From NCBI GenBank assembly GCA_028583605.1, contig CM053326.1:31727431-31791430 (forward strand): a DNA stretch of 64,000 nt. The letters run 5' to 3'. The notes under the pieces are model-generated. The model made no database searches and had not been told where the DNA came from. It was given only the letters and a program-made list of their open reading frames with translations. Position 1 is the stretch's first letter. The number at the start of each line of letters is the position of its first letter. Position numbers and translations under genes: made by a program. Positions 35,826 to 46,118 of the stretch are shown here, piece after piece. Origin of the DNA: Dastarcus helophoroides (lineage: Eukaryota; Arthropoda; Insecta; Coleoptera; Bothrideridae).

Positions 35826-36185
35826 TGTTAAAGGGCTTATGGGTTCGAATGATTACTAACACTTGCTGAATAATACCCAGTTTATTTCTAAACTGAACTC
35901 GGAACACCACAACTGAATAATTAACTCAATTATTGACTTCTAACTCACTAATTAACTACACTGGCTAACTGACTGACTGACTGACTGAGAGAAAGCCAAC
36001 CGGACCCCTTTATATAGATCTCTGTTTCGGGTTCGAGAAGTTTTTGACAGATAAGGCTTATCGTTTGCCGAAATTTTTGGAGCATCTATCTGCCGTTTGC
36101 TTCATTATCGCGGCCGCTTTTCCTTATCAGATCTTTCTAGAACATTTTCTTACATACTAAATTCTGGAATTTACATTTCGTTACA
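35826..36185 (-). mobile_element. probable solo LTR
   Basis: On the minus strand this reads as a long terminal repeat, the promoter/terminator unit left after recombination of an LTR retrotransposon. It starts TGTAACG and ends TTTAACA (TG...CA). It contains TATATAAAGG (36,017-36,008), then a TCAGTC initiator about 31 bases downstream in a CAGT repeat (35,990-35,969), then AATAAA (35,886-35,881) as a poly(A) signal, in correct LTR order. No second LTR or internal coding region is present. The exact ends are uncertain: an alternative 5' end is at 36,154, and a clean 4-5 bp duplication is not seen. Confidence 0.6.
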
Positions 36186-36848
36186 AGATTTATTAATCTC
36201 AAAATTTCAGAAACAAAACTAATCTATTGAATTTAAAGTATTAAATTCCATATTAAAGTTGAAATTTAATTGCAACAAATGAAGAATATTAAATTTTTCA
36301 AGAAGGAAAAATTCAAAAAAGTCATTTTCCAAAAGAAAAATTACTTGGAAATGTTTAAGTGTTTTTCAAAGGTTCCAAATCTTTCAAAAAAATTTTAAGT
36401 TTAAATAGAAAATTTATTATTTTCAGTAAGGTTTATGACACAGTTTTCTCGTTATTTTAACTTCATCAAAATTTTAATTATTTTTCTCTAAATTCTCTAA
36501 AACATGGAGAAAAATTTTGAAATAATAGAATTTAAAGTTGAAATACCAAAAAAAAAAGTTTCGCATCAATTTTACGCTTCTTTTTTTCTGCAATGTTTTA
36601 TTTAACTTCGGAATTTTTCTGAGAAGTTTCTATATTCATATAACAACATATTTCAAAATCTTAAATTTTAAACTTTAAAATAACTTTTGATTCAAAATTA
36701 ACTGTGAAATTTAGAAATTAAGAGAAGACGACTATTTTAAGAGAAAAAAGTCAAAATTTTGAAACGAAGACGAATTTACCAGGAAAAAGGCGAAATTTCT
36801 AGAAATATTAAATATCGAATATTGATTCTAATGCACAGACCAATAGGT
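36186..36848. repeat. A/T low-complexity spacer
   Basis: Low-complexity sequence between the solo LTR and the right arm of the large inverted repeat; no gene. It ends with a short fragment of the ATGCACAGACCAATAGG terminus at 36,830-36,847. Confidence 0.5.
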
Positions 36849-37137
36849 TTGAGATTGCAGTCAAATTCTCGCAATAAAAGCTGGTGTAGTTTTCGGAAAA
36901 TTTCGTAACAAAATGTGAGTAAAATGGGTTTTGTATTCATTCAAAATTTTGATTATTTTTTGTGAAAATGTTGAAAAGTAAATTTATTTTAAAAAAATGT
37001 CAAAATTGATATGTTTAGAGCTTCTAGAAACTATCAATTGTCAAATGTTTAAGACTATCGAAATTCCGGATTTATTAACATTTTTTTCCATTACAAATTT
37101 TTCTTGAAACTTTATTATTTGCTAAAAATATTGTTCT

Positions 37138-37425
37138 ATAATGCACAGACCAGTAGTTTTGAACATTTATTAGATTCGAAGTTTCGAAACCAAAAACCGG
37201 TTTCGATCTTGTTAGATCTCGTCAGTTTGGTATATCCAACTCGAATGCTAACAAATGTTCCGACAAGCAAGTACTAAAGAATTCACTGACTTGCTTACTT
37301 GTCGGAACATTTGTTAGCATTCGAGTTGGATATACCAAACTTACGAGATCTAACGAGATCGAAACCGGTCTTTGGTTTCCAAACTTCGAAACTAATAAAT
37401 GTTCAAACCTATTGGTCTGTGCATT
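37138..37425. mobile_element. foldback element, nearly perfect 290 bp palindrome
   Basis: The left arm starts ATAATGCACAGACCAGTAG at 37,138 and the right arm ends ATTGGTCTGTGCATT at 37,425. Both arms of about 135 bp match almost base for base through ACATTTATTAG, CCGGTTTCGATC, GATATACCAA and AACAAATGTTCCGACAAG, around a short centre near 37,275-37,292. A single degraded arm of the same family lies at 45,427-45,590 and a terminus fragment at 36,830. It has no coding capacity: the open frame through it on the minus strand is an artefact of the palindrome. Confidence 0.85.
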
Positions 37426-38673
37426 GGAATCCTTGTCCTCTAGGATTTTTTTCCTAGAGAGCAGCCGCTTCGCTAGGTGACAGTGTTCCAACTGCTGGTA
37501 GTTCAGCTATCTGTGATTCACTATACACGCCTGGAGAGCTGCATAAATTTGTAGTCTCGGTTGCATTCTGCTTGCAATCGAATATTGAGATAAAAATCGA
37601 AATTTCATGTAAAGGACAAACTTTAGGAAACTTAGATTTTTTCCGGATAAACGTTTCCTTAACTTTTTGATTAACTCCCTAAATTTCAATTTTTATTTCG
37701 ATATTTCAATTGTTTTCTTGAATTATTTCAAAAAGTTTATTGTGGCTTACTCAACTCGGTAAGCTGAAATAATATTTTTGAAATATTTCAAGACAAATCA
37801 ATAATGATCCCAAAATGAATAGCAATTTGTTCTCGAAATTAAAATTTTAACCACAAAATTTTGACTTTGACTTTCTGAACATTTTCACTTTAATGGCAAA
37901 AATATTTTGCACTTAACTCAGCACAATTTCGATTTATTATTGAAATTTGAATTTGAATCTCAAGAGTTTGAATTTGAACTCTAAATTTCGGAAAACATTT
38001 TTTTTTAAGGAATTTCGGAATCAAAGTCGAAAATTTAAATTTAAGTAAACAAGTAAAAAATCAAGTAAAACATTATATTCATCAAAAATTAAAAATTCAA
38101 AATTTGAGAAATTGTTACACATTATTAAAAAAACTCGAATCTTTTTCGAAATATTGAAATTTTTAGTTTCAACGTAAAATTTCTGATTTAACATTTTTAG
38201 ATTTTCTGAAAGCATTTCGAATTTTCCAAAATCTCTTATCTCTTTCATAAATAGCAAGTTTTTATACAAATTATTCTTTCCAAATTTTTTCTAGAAATTT
38301 CGAAATTAACATTTTTAATGCATATTATCGCAATTTAAAGAACAAAATCTGAAATTTGAAAATAACGTAAAAACATTCGTCTTTGAAGTAAATTTATCAA
38401 ATTTCGATAATTTCTAAATTCCAGAAAAAGTTCAAAATATCCAAATAAAATATCTAAACTTTTTTCTTGCAATTTGTAATTTTTCGAATCTTCATTAAAA
38501 AAATGTTTAGTTTTTCCTGAAAAGTCGAAAATTTTGGTTTAAACTGAAAATTTAAGTTTAAGTTTGAAATGTTAAGCTTAAACTGAAATTTTGAATTTTG
38601 AGCTTCAAATTTCGCGAATAAGGGAGATATTCAAGGGAAAAAACACGAAATTATTACCAAAACAATGTTTTTA
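37426..38673. other. A/T-rich sequence, left flank of mariner copy 2
   Basis: Low-complexity A/T words without genes. The last part, about 38,440-38,671, is a diverged duplicate of 45,210-45,420. Confidence 0.55.
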
Positions 38674-39901
38674 CGAGGGTAAATCAAATATGAACCGAAA
38701 TTTGTTTTTAAAAATTTATTGGTACAAGATACATATATGAAAGTTATTAACTATTTTTCTACAAAACCTCCGGATTTGCCATTATCATAAAAAGAAGGGA
38801 TACATGTTAGCAGCCAATTGCGCACAAATGTCTCAACAGCAGCATCATCAGGGAATCGCCCACCTCCTAGAGCTCCTTTCAGAAGCCCAAACATATGATA
38901 ATCACACGGTGATAAGTCTGGACTATAAGGAGGGTGTTCTAATGTTTCCCAATGCATTTCCTCTAATTTTTGATGTATCAGATTGGCTGAGTGGGGGTAG
39001 GTATTGTGGTGAAGCAAGATCACATTTCTGACCTAAAATTTGCGCCTCTTCCGCCGATATGCACGTTTGACTTCATCCAATAGCTGGCAGTAGTAAGTAG
39101 GATTAACCGTACGATGTTCATGCAGAAAATCGACGTGCACAAAACACTGTCGCAAGAATCTTTTTAGTTGATAGGCGAGTTTTTGCCTTGACGGGTTCAC
39201 CTTCCCCCTTTCTTCTCCGCTCCATGCTTACTTGTTTAGATTCAGGTGTGTAATGGTGGACGCAAGTCTCGTCACATGTAGCGTTGCAAAAAAACCATCA
39301 TCTTTACTTTGAAAACGTCCAAGATGGCGCTAACAAATCTCCAGAGGTTGTTGTTTCTGTTCTTCAGTCAAAAGACGAGGTACCCACCTGACAGAAACTT
39401 TTCGAAACCTTGGCTCATCTGAAATGATGGATTGAGACACCCAAAGCTTATCCCTATCTGAGCTGCAATATCACCAACAATTAAATGGCGATCCCCTTCC
39501 AAAAGGCGATGAACAGCGTTAATCTTGTCCACAATTACACTGGTCCGAGGACGACGGGCGTAAGGTTCATTTTTCACTTGAGTTCGGCCTTCTAAAAATT
39601 TTTTGTGCCATTCATGCACTTGAGTTTTCTTCAAACAAACTGTGCTTCTAGTCTAGGAAGAATTTCGGCGGGCTTAGCACCTTCAACGGCAAGAAATTTA
39701 ATAATAATGCGCTGAGCAACGTGCGGATGAACCTCTTGCTCACTCGTTGTATTTACAACTGACGAAGGGCGAGAACGGAATTCGCTTGAGCGCAGGAAGT
39801 CACATGATATCCCCATCTAACTTATCTAAGAGTATGCGCACACTCCCGACGCCCTCATTGCGACGTGATAGAAATTCCGGTTCATATTTGATTTACCCTC
39901 G
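38674..39901 (-). mobile_element. mariner element copy 2, full length, inactive
   Basis: A 1,228 bp mariner with both inverted repeats: CGAGGGTAAATCAAATATGA at 38,674 and its complement ending at 39,901, flanked by TA at 38,672-38,673 and 39,902-39,903. Transposase remains are on the minus strand. A related duplicated locus has the corresponding site without the insertion at 45,673-45,674, which confirms the boundaries. It is the longest copy of the family here and serves as the length reference for the deletion in copy 1. Confidence 0.93.
38751..39816 (-). pseudogene. mariner transposase, frameshifted
   Basis: The transposase gene of copy 2, broken into at least three frames. An N-terminal piece starts at 39,816 (61 residues, stop at about 39,631). 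The helix-turn-helix region follows in the next frame (39,634-39,368, with RRPRTSVIVDKINAV and GDIAAQIGIS). A middle part around 39,370-39,030 carries the first Asp region and several stops. The end is at 39,023-38,751, with PHSANLIHQ and YSPDLSPCDYHMFG. The position expected to hold the second catalytic Asp (HDN in copy 1) reads HHN. No active enzyme can be made. Confidence 0.88.
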
Positions 39902-39903
39902 TA

Positions 39904-40275
39904 ATTTGGAGTGTTATATTTAGATATCAACTTTTTTTCTCGAAATTTCTCATCTAAAATTCGATTTTTTTATAAATTTTGGGTAGTTTTTCGCTTTGAG
40001 AGCCCATATCTCCAATTTATCGTTTTAATTCGTCTTTACATGATATTTTTTAAATTGATCATGTCGCAATTCTGATTCTGTTTTATTGTTACTCAAGCGC
40101 AAAGCAAGACAAGAAGTAAAATAACTTCTTGTCTTGAGCATTTCTTATTGGTTTGATTCTTGTCTTGCTAGCAGGAATCTTGCATTTTCTTGTTTTTGCG
40201 GGCTTGTTTTGTGTAGCAAAACAAGACAAGAACTTAGCAAGCAAGACAAGAAATCTTGCTTTGTGCATCACTATT
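39904..40275. repeat. right flank repeat with CTTGCTTTGTGCATCAC terminus
   Basis: Duplicated with divergence at 45,675-45,912: both contain CCATATCTCCAATTTATCG-type sequence and end with GACAAGA words and CTTGCTTTGTGCATCACTA. Positions 40,090-40,265 are dense in CAAGACAAGAA in both orientations and can fold. The same ending occurs at about 4,070. It is probably the end of a hAT-like non-autonomous element (inference). Confidence 0.6.
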
Positions 40276-41204
40276 CCAAAATTTAAAAAAATCAATGCAA
40301 AAAATTTGTTAAACTTGTCCTTAAACCAGGATATTAGACTACATTATCGAAATTTAACTGGAAATCTCAATATGTCTAAACTTTTTTGATCCCCATTTTT
40401 TTTCAAAAATTTAGACTTGAAACTAAAAATGTTAACATTTTCTAAAACCGTTGGCTACTTTTTCCCAAAATATAGAAAATTATTTCCAAATTTCGACTCG
40501 AAATCGAATTCAATGAACAAATGTTGGTCATAGCTCTCGTGTGAAAATAGTATTTTAAAATAGGACTCTGCTTTGTAATAACAAAAGGTAGATTTTCGTT
40601 CCAATACTTTTAAAGGTAGCAGATATAGAATTATGGTTTCATGAATCAGTTAATTCTAACAATATCAGGGTGGAAACTTTTAAATAAAGAAACGTCTTGA
40701 GGTAGATACATTTTCTTGAAAAATGAGTAAAACGAAATGTCGGCTGTATACAGCAGCACAACTGCGTGGCTTTCGTAAGCAGTGACAGCTCTTCCACATT
40801 GATTTATTGTTCGTATTTGTGTTGTTCAGTGTTCAAGTAAAAAAAGCTCCAGCTAAAGCGTAAGATTGATGCTGCTCCGTTTTACGATCTCACCAACCTT
40901 TCTAGCCCAACAACGTTCTCCTACAACCAAATCGTTTTACCGCAATAATGGAAAAATAACTCGGATACACCTCCAGAATTCTAAATTAACTCGTAGTCAA
41001 TCTGGTGTAGTTCTAGTGAAATATATAATACTAGCTTCGTCAGAGCAATTTCGGGAAAATTTTGCATTTAAATGAAATTTGAAGTTAATTTTCTGTTAGA
41101 ATTGTAAGGCGGTAACTGAATATTACTGAAATCGATAATGAAGATGCCTACTTTTGTGGACGTAAAAGAGTTCGCTGTCAAAATAAAGACCACAAAGTTG
41201 ACAC
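40276..41204. other. intergenic DNA, weak exon candidate
   Basis: The region 40,700-41,080 has more varied sequence than the surroundings. An open frame of 69 codons (40,866-41,075, +) starts with a basic, hydroxylated N-terminus (RFTISPTFLAQQRSPTTKSF) that superficially resembles a mitochondrial presequence. No homologous continuation is found downstream, so I do not call a gene. Confidence 0.3.
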
Positions 41205-41335
41205 TAGAGATGCACAAAATTTTCAAAACAACGATGCTGTATTCAATTGATGTATCGAAAAAGATACATCGATATGTTTCGATACATCGGTAAATTTATT
41301 CAATATTCGATGTATCATATAAATACACTACCATA
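41205..41335 (+). mobile_element. possible hAT-like end with ATCGAT repeats
   Basis: Starts with CTAGAGATGCACAAAATTTT and is followed by at least four copies of GATACATCG or its complement between 41,240 and 41,310. hAT transposons often have TAGAGATGCAC-like ends and clustered subterminal repeats. No opposite end or transposase is seen. Confidence 0.4.
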
Positions 41336-41389
41336 CAGCAGGACTTCGCGACCAGCGAGACTTGCTTCTCATAATTCCCTGTTTTAAAA

Positions 41390-42715
41390 TTCCTAACTTT
41401 TACTTATTTCAAATTTTCGACTCTTTTAAAAATTTTAACTTTTTTAAAATTCATTAATGATAATAATAATAATAATAATAATTAATAAAAAACTTCCCCT
41501 TCTGTTAAATCTTCGGTTTTTTTTATTAAACTTCGAGGATTGCAACTATTTATAAAAATTTCAGGTTTTAAGAATTAATTTTTTTTTAAATATCGAATTT
41601 TTTGAAAAGTTGAAACTTTTTTACAATTTTATTTAAAAATTAGGACTTTTTCCAGAATTTGCACTTTTTCTCAAATTTCGATGTTTATCAAAATTTTTAC
41701 TTTTTTAAAATGCCGACTTCAACTTTTGTAAGGTTGGATCTTTTCGAACAACTCGATTTTTTTTTTAAATCTCAACTTTATTAATAATTTCGATATTTTT
41801 TTTTCAAACTTTCTATTGTTTTTTTCAATTCCTGCCTTTTTCATCGTTTTTTTTGCAAATTTCGATTGTTTAAACCTTCTTTGAAACTGGTTACCTTTTT
41901 TAAAACCTTCGGTTTTTTTTGAAAATTTTTAATGTTTGTATTAAAATTTCGAAATATTTCAAAATTTTGGCATATCTTCATCTGTTCACACTTATTTCCA
42001 AAACTGTATGTTTTTTTAAAATGCCTTTTAAAATTTTTAAACATTTTTTAAAATTTACCTAGTTCTCGAAAATTTGACTTTTTCGAAAAACTTTTTTCCA
42101 GACTATTTTTTGAAACATTTTTATAATTTTGAATATTATTGAAAATTCCTCTATTTTTCAGTATTTTGATTTTTTAAATTTATACAAATTTTTTTCACAA
42201 TTTCGACCCATTTTTTTTTTAAATCTTAACTTTTTTAAAGATTTCGACATTTCTCAAAATTTTTCTTTAAAATCTACGTTTTTGGGCTTTTTTAAAAATT
42301 GTAACATTTTTTTGAAAATTCATCAATTTTTTAAAATCTGAAAATTTTTCTGTTTTTTGTTTTTTGAAAGTTTAGATTTTTGAATTGCATGCATTTTTTA
42401 AGACTGAATTTTTCGGAACATTTTTATTTTCTTTTCAAAATTTCACTTTTTTAACATTTTTTACTGTTTCAATATTTCGACTTTTTTAAAAATTAAATAC
42501 GAATTTTTTGAAAGCTTGATTTTTTGAAAATTTTAACTTTTTATGAAAATTTCTCCATTTTTAAAAATTTTTAATTTTTTCATAATATCCGGTTTTATTC
42601 AACATTTTAACTTTTTTAAACATTTTGACTCTAAAATTTGGACTTTTCCAAGAATTTAAAATTTTTTGAATACCTCGCATTATTTTTTTAAATTTTCTAA
42701 AATAGACATTTGAGT
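41390..42715. repeat. T-rich A/T array
   Basis: T-rich low-complexity sequence, including a (TAA)n microsatellite at about 41,457-41,482. Strand bias flips at about 42,715. No genes. Confidence 0.6.
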
Positions 42716-44180
42716 ATATTACATAAAAATGTCGAAGTTTGAAGTTGACTTAATAAAAACAAAAATTTAAAATGTAGAAATTTTCAAAAAAGTAAACATT
42801 TTACAAAAAGATCCATTTAAAATTCAAAACCTTCAAAAAAAGTGGATTTGTTAAGAATTATTTGAAATGTTGAAGTTTTAAATATAAATATATCTTTCAA
42901 AACATTCCAAATCTTTAAAAAAGTAGACATTGAGAAAAATTTCGAAACAGTTCGAAATTCCAAGAAAAGTGGAAATTCTCCAAACAGTCAAAATTTCCAA
43001 AAAGGTCAAAATTTTGAAAAATGTCTAAGCTACAACTCCCAAAAAACTTAACGATTCAGAGAAAACCAACAGATAAAAGGCCAAATTTTCGAAAAAATAA
43101 GTTTAAATTTTAAAAAATAGCCTAAAATTTAAAAAATATTCGAAATTACGAAGAAATGTAGAGATTTAAAAAAAATTAGGAATTTTCAGTGAAATCTCCA
43201 TTGAAGTGACCATAACCTACGGACGCTGTAACCGATATTTGTTATAAGCAATATAACTGACAACACAGTTAGCTTTTAAAATAATCGCCGGGACCTGTCG
43301 TTATATCCAGTTTTGACTGTATTTCGAAATTTTTTTAGTTAAAACTGAGAAAAAAGTTAAAAAGTCACAAATCTCAAAAAGAAATTCAATTTAACATGTC
43401 GAAGCTTTCAAAAAAAAAAGTTAAAATTTTGAAGAAAAAGTCAATACGTTGAAAAAAAATTGACATTATGAAAAAAGTTCATATTTTCGAAGTAAATCAA
43501 AAACTTTAAAATGCAACGAAATTTTTTCAAAGTAATTCGAAATTGTAACAAGAATCGATCTAGATAAAATCGATATTTTCAGATAAAAGCAAAATGAAAA
43601 AGCAAAAATTTTTGAAAGTCAAAATTTTGAAAAATGACGAAATTTCGAAATTTTCCAAATTTTCATCGAAAATTAGAATTAAAAAAAATCTAACTTTTGC
43701 AAAATAATGTCAACTTTTTGAAAAGATACTGTTAAAAGTCGACCGTTTTAAAAAATTTAAAGATTTTAATTAAATGAAATTTAAAAAAAAACCACTAGAA
43801 AAGTTGAACTTTTGAAAATTAATCCGAATCTAAAAAACAGGTAATCAAAATGTTGAACAAACGTGGAGATTTAAAAAAGTAAAACATTTTCAGTCAAATT
43901 TTCAAAAAAAAAAGGCCGATATTTTTGAAGAGCCCAAATATTAAAGGAAAGTGAAAATTATCAACAAATTCTAAGCTTTTAAAAAAATTTGAAATAAAAA
44001 GCAGAAATGGTGCGAAACGGCAAAATTCTGGTTAGTTAAGATTTAAAAAAAAAGATAAATATCTGTTTTTCAAAGAGTCAAAATGTTTGAGTATTTTCAA
44101 AAAGATTGGAATTTTGAAAACATAGAAATTTTCCAAAAAGTCATCATTTTTTTTAAAGCTGTAAAAAGCTGTTAAAAACT
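42716..44180. repeat. A-rich A/T array, opposite strand bias
   Basis: A-rich low-complexity sequence with words complementary in style to those before 42,715. A short patch of varied sequence lies at 43,195-43,320. No genes. Confidence 0.55.
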
Positions 44181-44182
44181 TA

Positions 44183-45205
44183 CTAGAGTAAATCAAATAT
44201 GAACCGAAATTTGTTTTTAAAAATTTATTGGTACAAGATATGTATATGAAAGTTATTAACTATTTTTCTACATAATCTCTTCGGACCACTGTAACTGCGG
44301 ACCAGATTAACGCTGTTCAACACCTTTTGGAAGGTGATCGCCGTTTAACTGTTGGTGATATTGCAGCTCAGATATGGATAAGCTTTGGGTGTCTTAATCA
44401 ATCATTTCAGATGAGCTGGGGTTTTAAAAAATGACTTCCAGTTTGGTACCTCGCCTTTTGACTGAAGAACAGAAACAACAACGTCTGGATATTTGTCAGC
44501 GCCACCTTGGACGTTTTCAACGTGAAGGTAATGGTTTTTTGCAACGTATCGTTACATGTGATGAGACTTGGGTCCACCATTACACCCCTAAATCTAAACA
44601 AGCAAGCATGGAGCGGTGAAGAAAGGGGAAGGTGCCCCAGCCAAGGCAAAAACTCGCCTCTTAACTGGAAAGATTCTTGGGTTTTGTTAAAGGAGTTGTG
44701 CCCGTCGATTTTCTGCATGAACGTCTTACGGTTAATGCTGCCTACTACTGCCAGCTTTTGGATGAAGCAAAACATGCATATCAGAGGAAGAAGCCCGAGA
44801 ATTTTCGGTCAGAAATGTGATTTTGCTTCATCACAATGCCCGCCCCCACTCAACCAATCTAACATATCAAAAATTAGAGGAAATGCATTGGGCAACATTA
44901 GAACACCGTCCTTAAGTACCGACTTATCACCGCGTGATTATCATATGTTTGGGCCTCTGAAAGAAGCTCTAGGAGGTGAGCGATTCCATGATGATGCTAC
45001 TGTTGAGACATTTGTGCGCAATTGGCTGCAAACACGCCTCCCTTCTTTTTATAATGATGGCATTAAAAAAACTCCCAATCCGTTGGGAAAAACGCATAAC
45101 AAAATCAGGGGATTATGTAGAAAAATAGTTAATAAATTTCATATCTGTATCCTGTACCAATAAATTTTTAAAAAGAAGTTCCGCTTCATATTTGATTTAC
45201 CCTCG
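44183..45205 (+). mobile_element. mariner copy 3 with two inverted 3' ends
   Basis: A 1,023 bp derivative flanked by TA at 44,181-44,182 and 45,206-45,207. Its right end (about 45,107-45,205) is the normal 3' end of the family. Its left about 99 bp (44,183-44,281) is an inverted copy of that same 3' end, including the poly-A-rich word and CCAATAAATTTTTA seen in complement, instead of the normal 5' end. At 44,282 the sequence switches to transposase coding DNA in the forward direction, beginning in the helix-turn-helix region. The normal 5' part is lost. Confidence 0.88.
44282..45163 (+). pseudogene. mariner transposase, 5'-truncated and broken
   Basis: Transposase remains of copy 3. The correct frame holds PRLLTEEQKQQRLDICQRHL and CDETWVHHYTP (first catalytic Asp) at 44,431-44,619, then a stop. 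In another frame come VVPVDFLHERLTVNAAYYCQ (about 44,697-44,757) and HHNARPHSTNL (about 44,830; second Asp replaced by His as in copy 2), then PDLSPRDYHMFG-like coding near 44,920. The long open frame at 44,507-45,163 mixes out-of-frame and in-frame pieces and is not a real protein. Confidence 0.85.
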
Positions 45206-45207
45206 TA

Positions 45208-45915
45208 AAATGTTTGAACCACAAAACATATATATTTTGAACATTTCTCGCCGTTTGTAATTTTTTGAATCTTTATTAAAAAATTGTTGAGTTTTTCTTG
45301 AAAAGTCGAACATTTTGGTGGTAACATTGAAATTCTGAATATAAGCTTAAAATGTTGAAATTTGAGCTTCAAATTTAAGGAATGGGGTAGATATTTCAGG
45401 AAAAATTCGTGTAGTTCTTATTTCTAATGCACAGACCAATAGGTTTTTGAACATTTATTAGATTCGAATTTTGGAAACCTAATACCGGTTTCGATCTTGT
45501 TAGATCTGGTCAGTTGGGTGTATCCAACTCGAATGCTAACAAATGTTCCGACAAGTAAGTACTAAAAAATTCACAGACGTCAAGCGTGTGACTCTTAGTA
45601 CTACCGCCTATTGGTCCATAGAGAAACTATGGCCATCGCCAACATGCATAATTCTTAATAAAATAATGCTATTAATTTGGAAGTGTTTTCTATAAAGTTA
45701 TCATTTTTTTTCTCGAAATTTCCAGTCTAAATTTAAAAAAGATTATTTTTTAATGTCATTTTTCCCGAAATTTCTTTTACAAATGTTGCCTAGGTTTTCA
45801 TTTTGAGAACCCACATCTCCAATTTATCGTTTTCTTTTATCTTTACTACATCTTCTACACTTATGTATTTTTTAACCAAGACAAGAAAGAAATCTTGCTT
45901 TGTGCATCACTAGGT
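45208..45915. repeat. diverged duplicate of the region around mariner copy 2
   Basis: 45,210-45,420 matches 38,440-38,640 and 45,670-45,912 matches 39,904-40,271. The site where copy 2 carries mariner is empty here (TA at 45,673-45,674). Between the two blocks, 45,427-45,590 is one degraded arm of the foldback element at 37,138 (ATGCACAGACCAATAGG, CCGGTTTCGATCTTG, CGAATGCTAACAAATG). Confidence 0.75.
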
Positions 45916-46118
45916 AACACTGAAATTTCGAATTTAAATTTCTAGAAAAATTTGAAACTTTAGAATTAAAACCAAAAGTTAAAGAGATGTTAAAGTTTCT
46001 GTAAAAAGATGAATTTCGAATTTTGGGTGGGTTAAAAAAAAACTACAAACTTAAAAGGGGAAAAAATTTTTACTTTTGTACGATAATGATAACGAAGGTT
46101 TCCACGGCCAGAGTCAGT

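Larger units (their letters stand above)
35222..37130. repeat. large inverted repeat, arms about 285 bp
   Basis: The arm 35,222-35,512 is the complement of 36,849-37,130 with few differences. For example GCAGTCAAATTCTCGCAATA near 36,857 pairs with TATTGCGAGAATTTGACTGC near 35,483, and AGAGCTTCTAGAAACTATC near 37,018 pairs with GGATAATTTCTAGAAGCTCT near 35,323. The spacer of about 1.34 kb contains the probable solo LTR. The right arm is bordered on both sides by ATGCACAGACCA sequences, the terminus of the foldback element at 37,138. Confidence 0.85.

Noticed and set aside
35963..35990. CAGT microsatellite as an independent feature
   Set aside because: It coincides with the initiator position of the solo LTR and is better explained as part of it.
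37222..37491. 89-codon minus-strand open frame
   Set aside because: It runs through both arms of a palindromic foldback element and has no protein features.
40866..41075. 69-codon frame with a presequence-like start
   Set aside because: No supporting downstream exon, homology or promoter; composition alone may explain it.
44507..45163. 218-codon open frame as a protein gene
   Set aside because: It lies largely out of frame with the mariner transposase motifs and crosses between frames; it is a by-product of the broken element.
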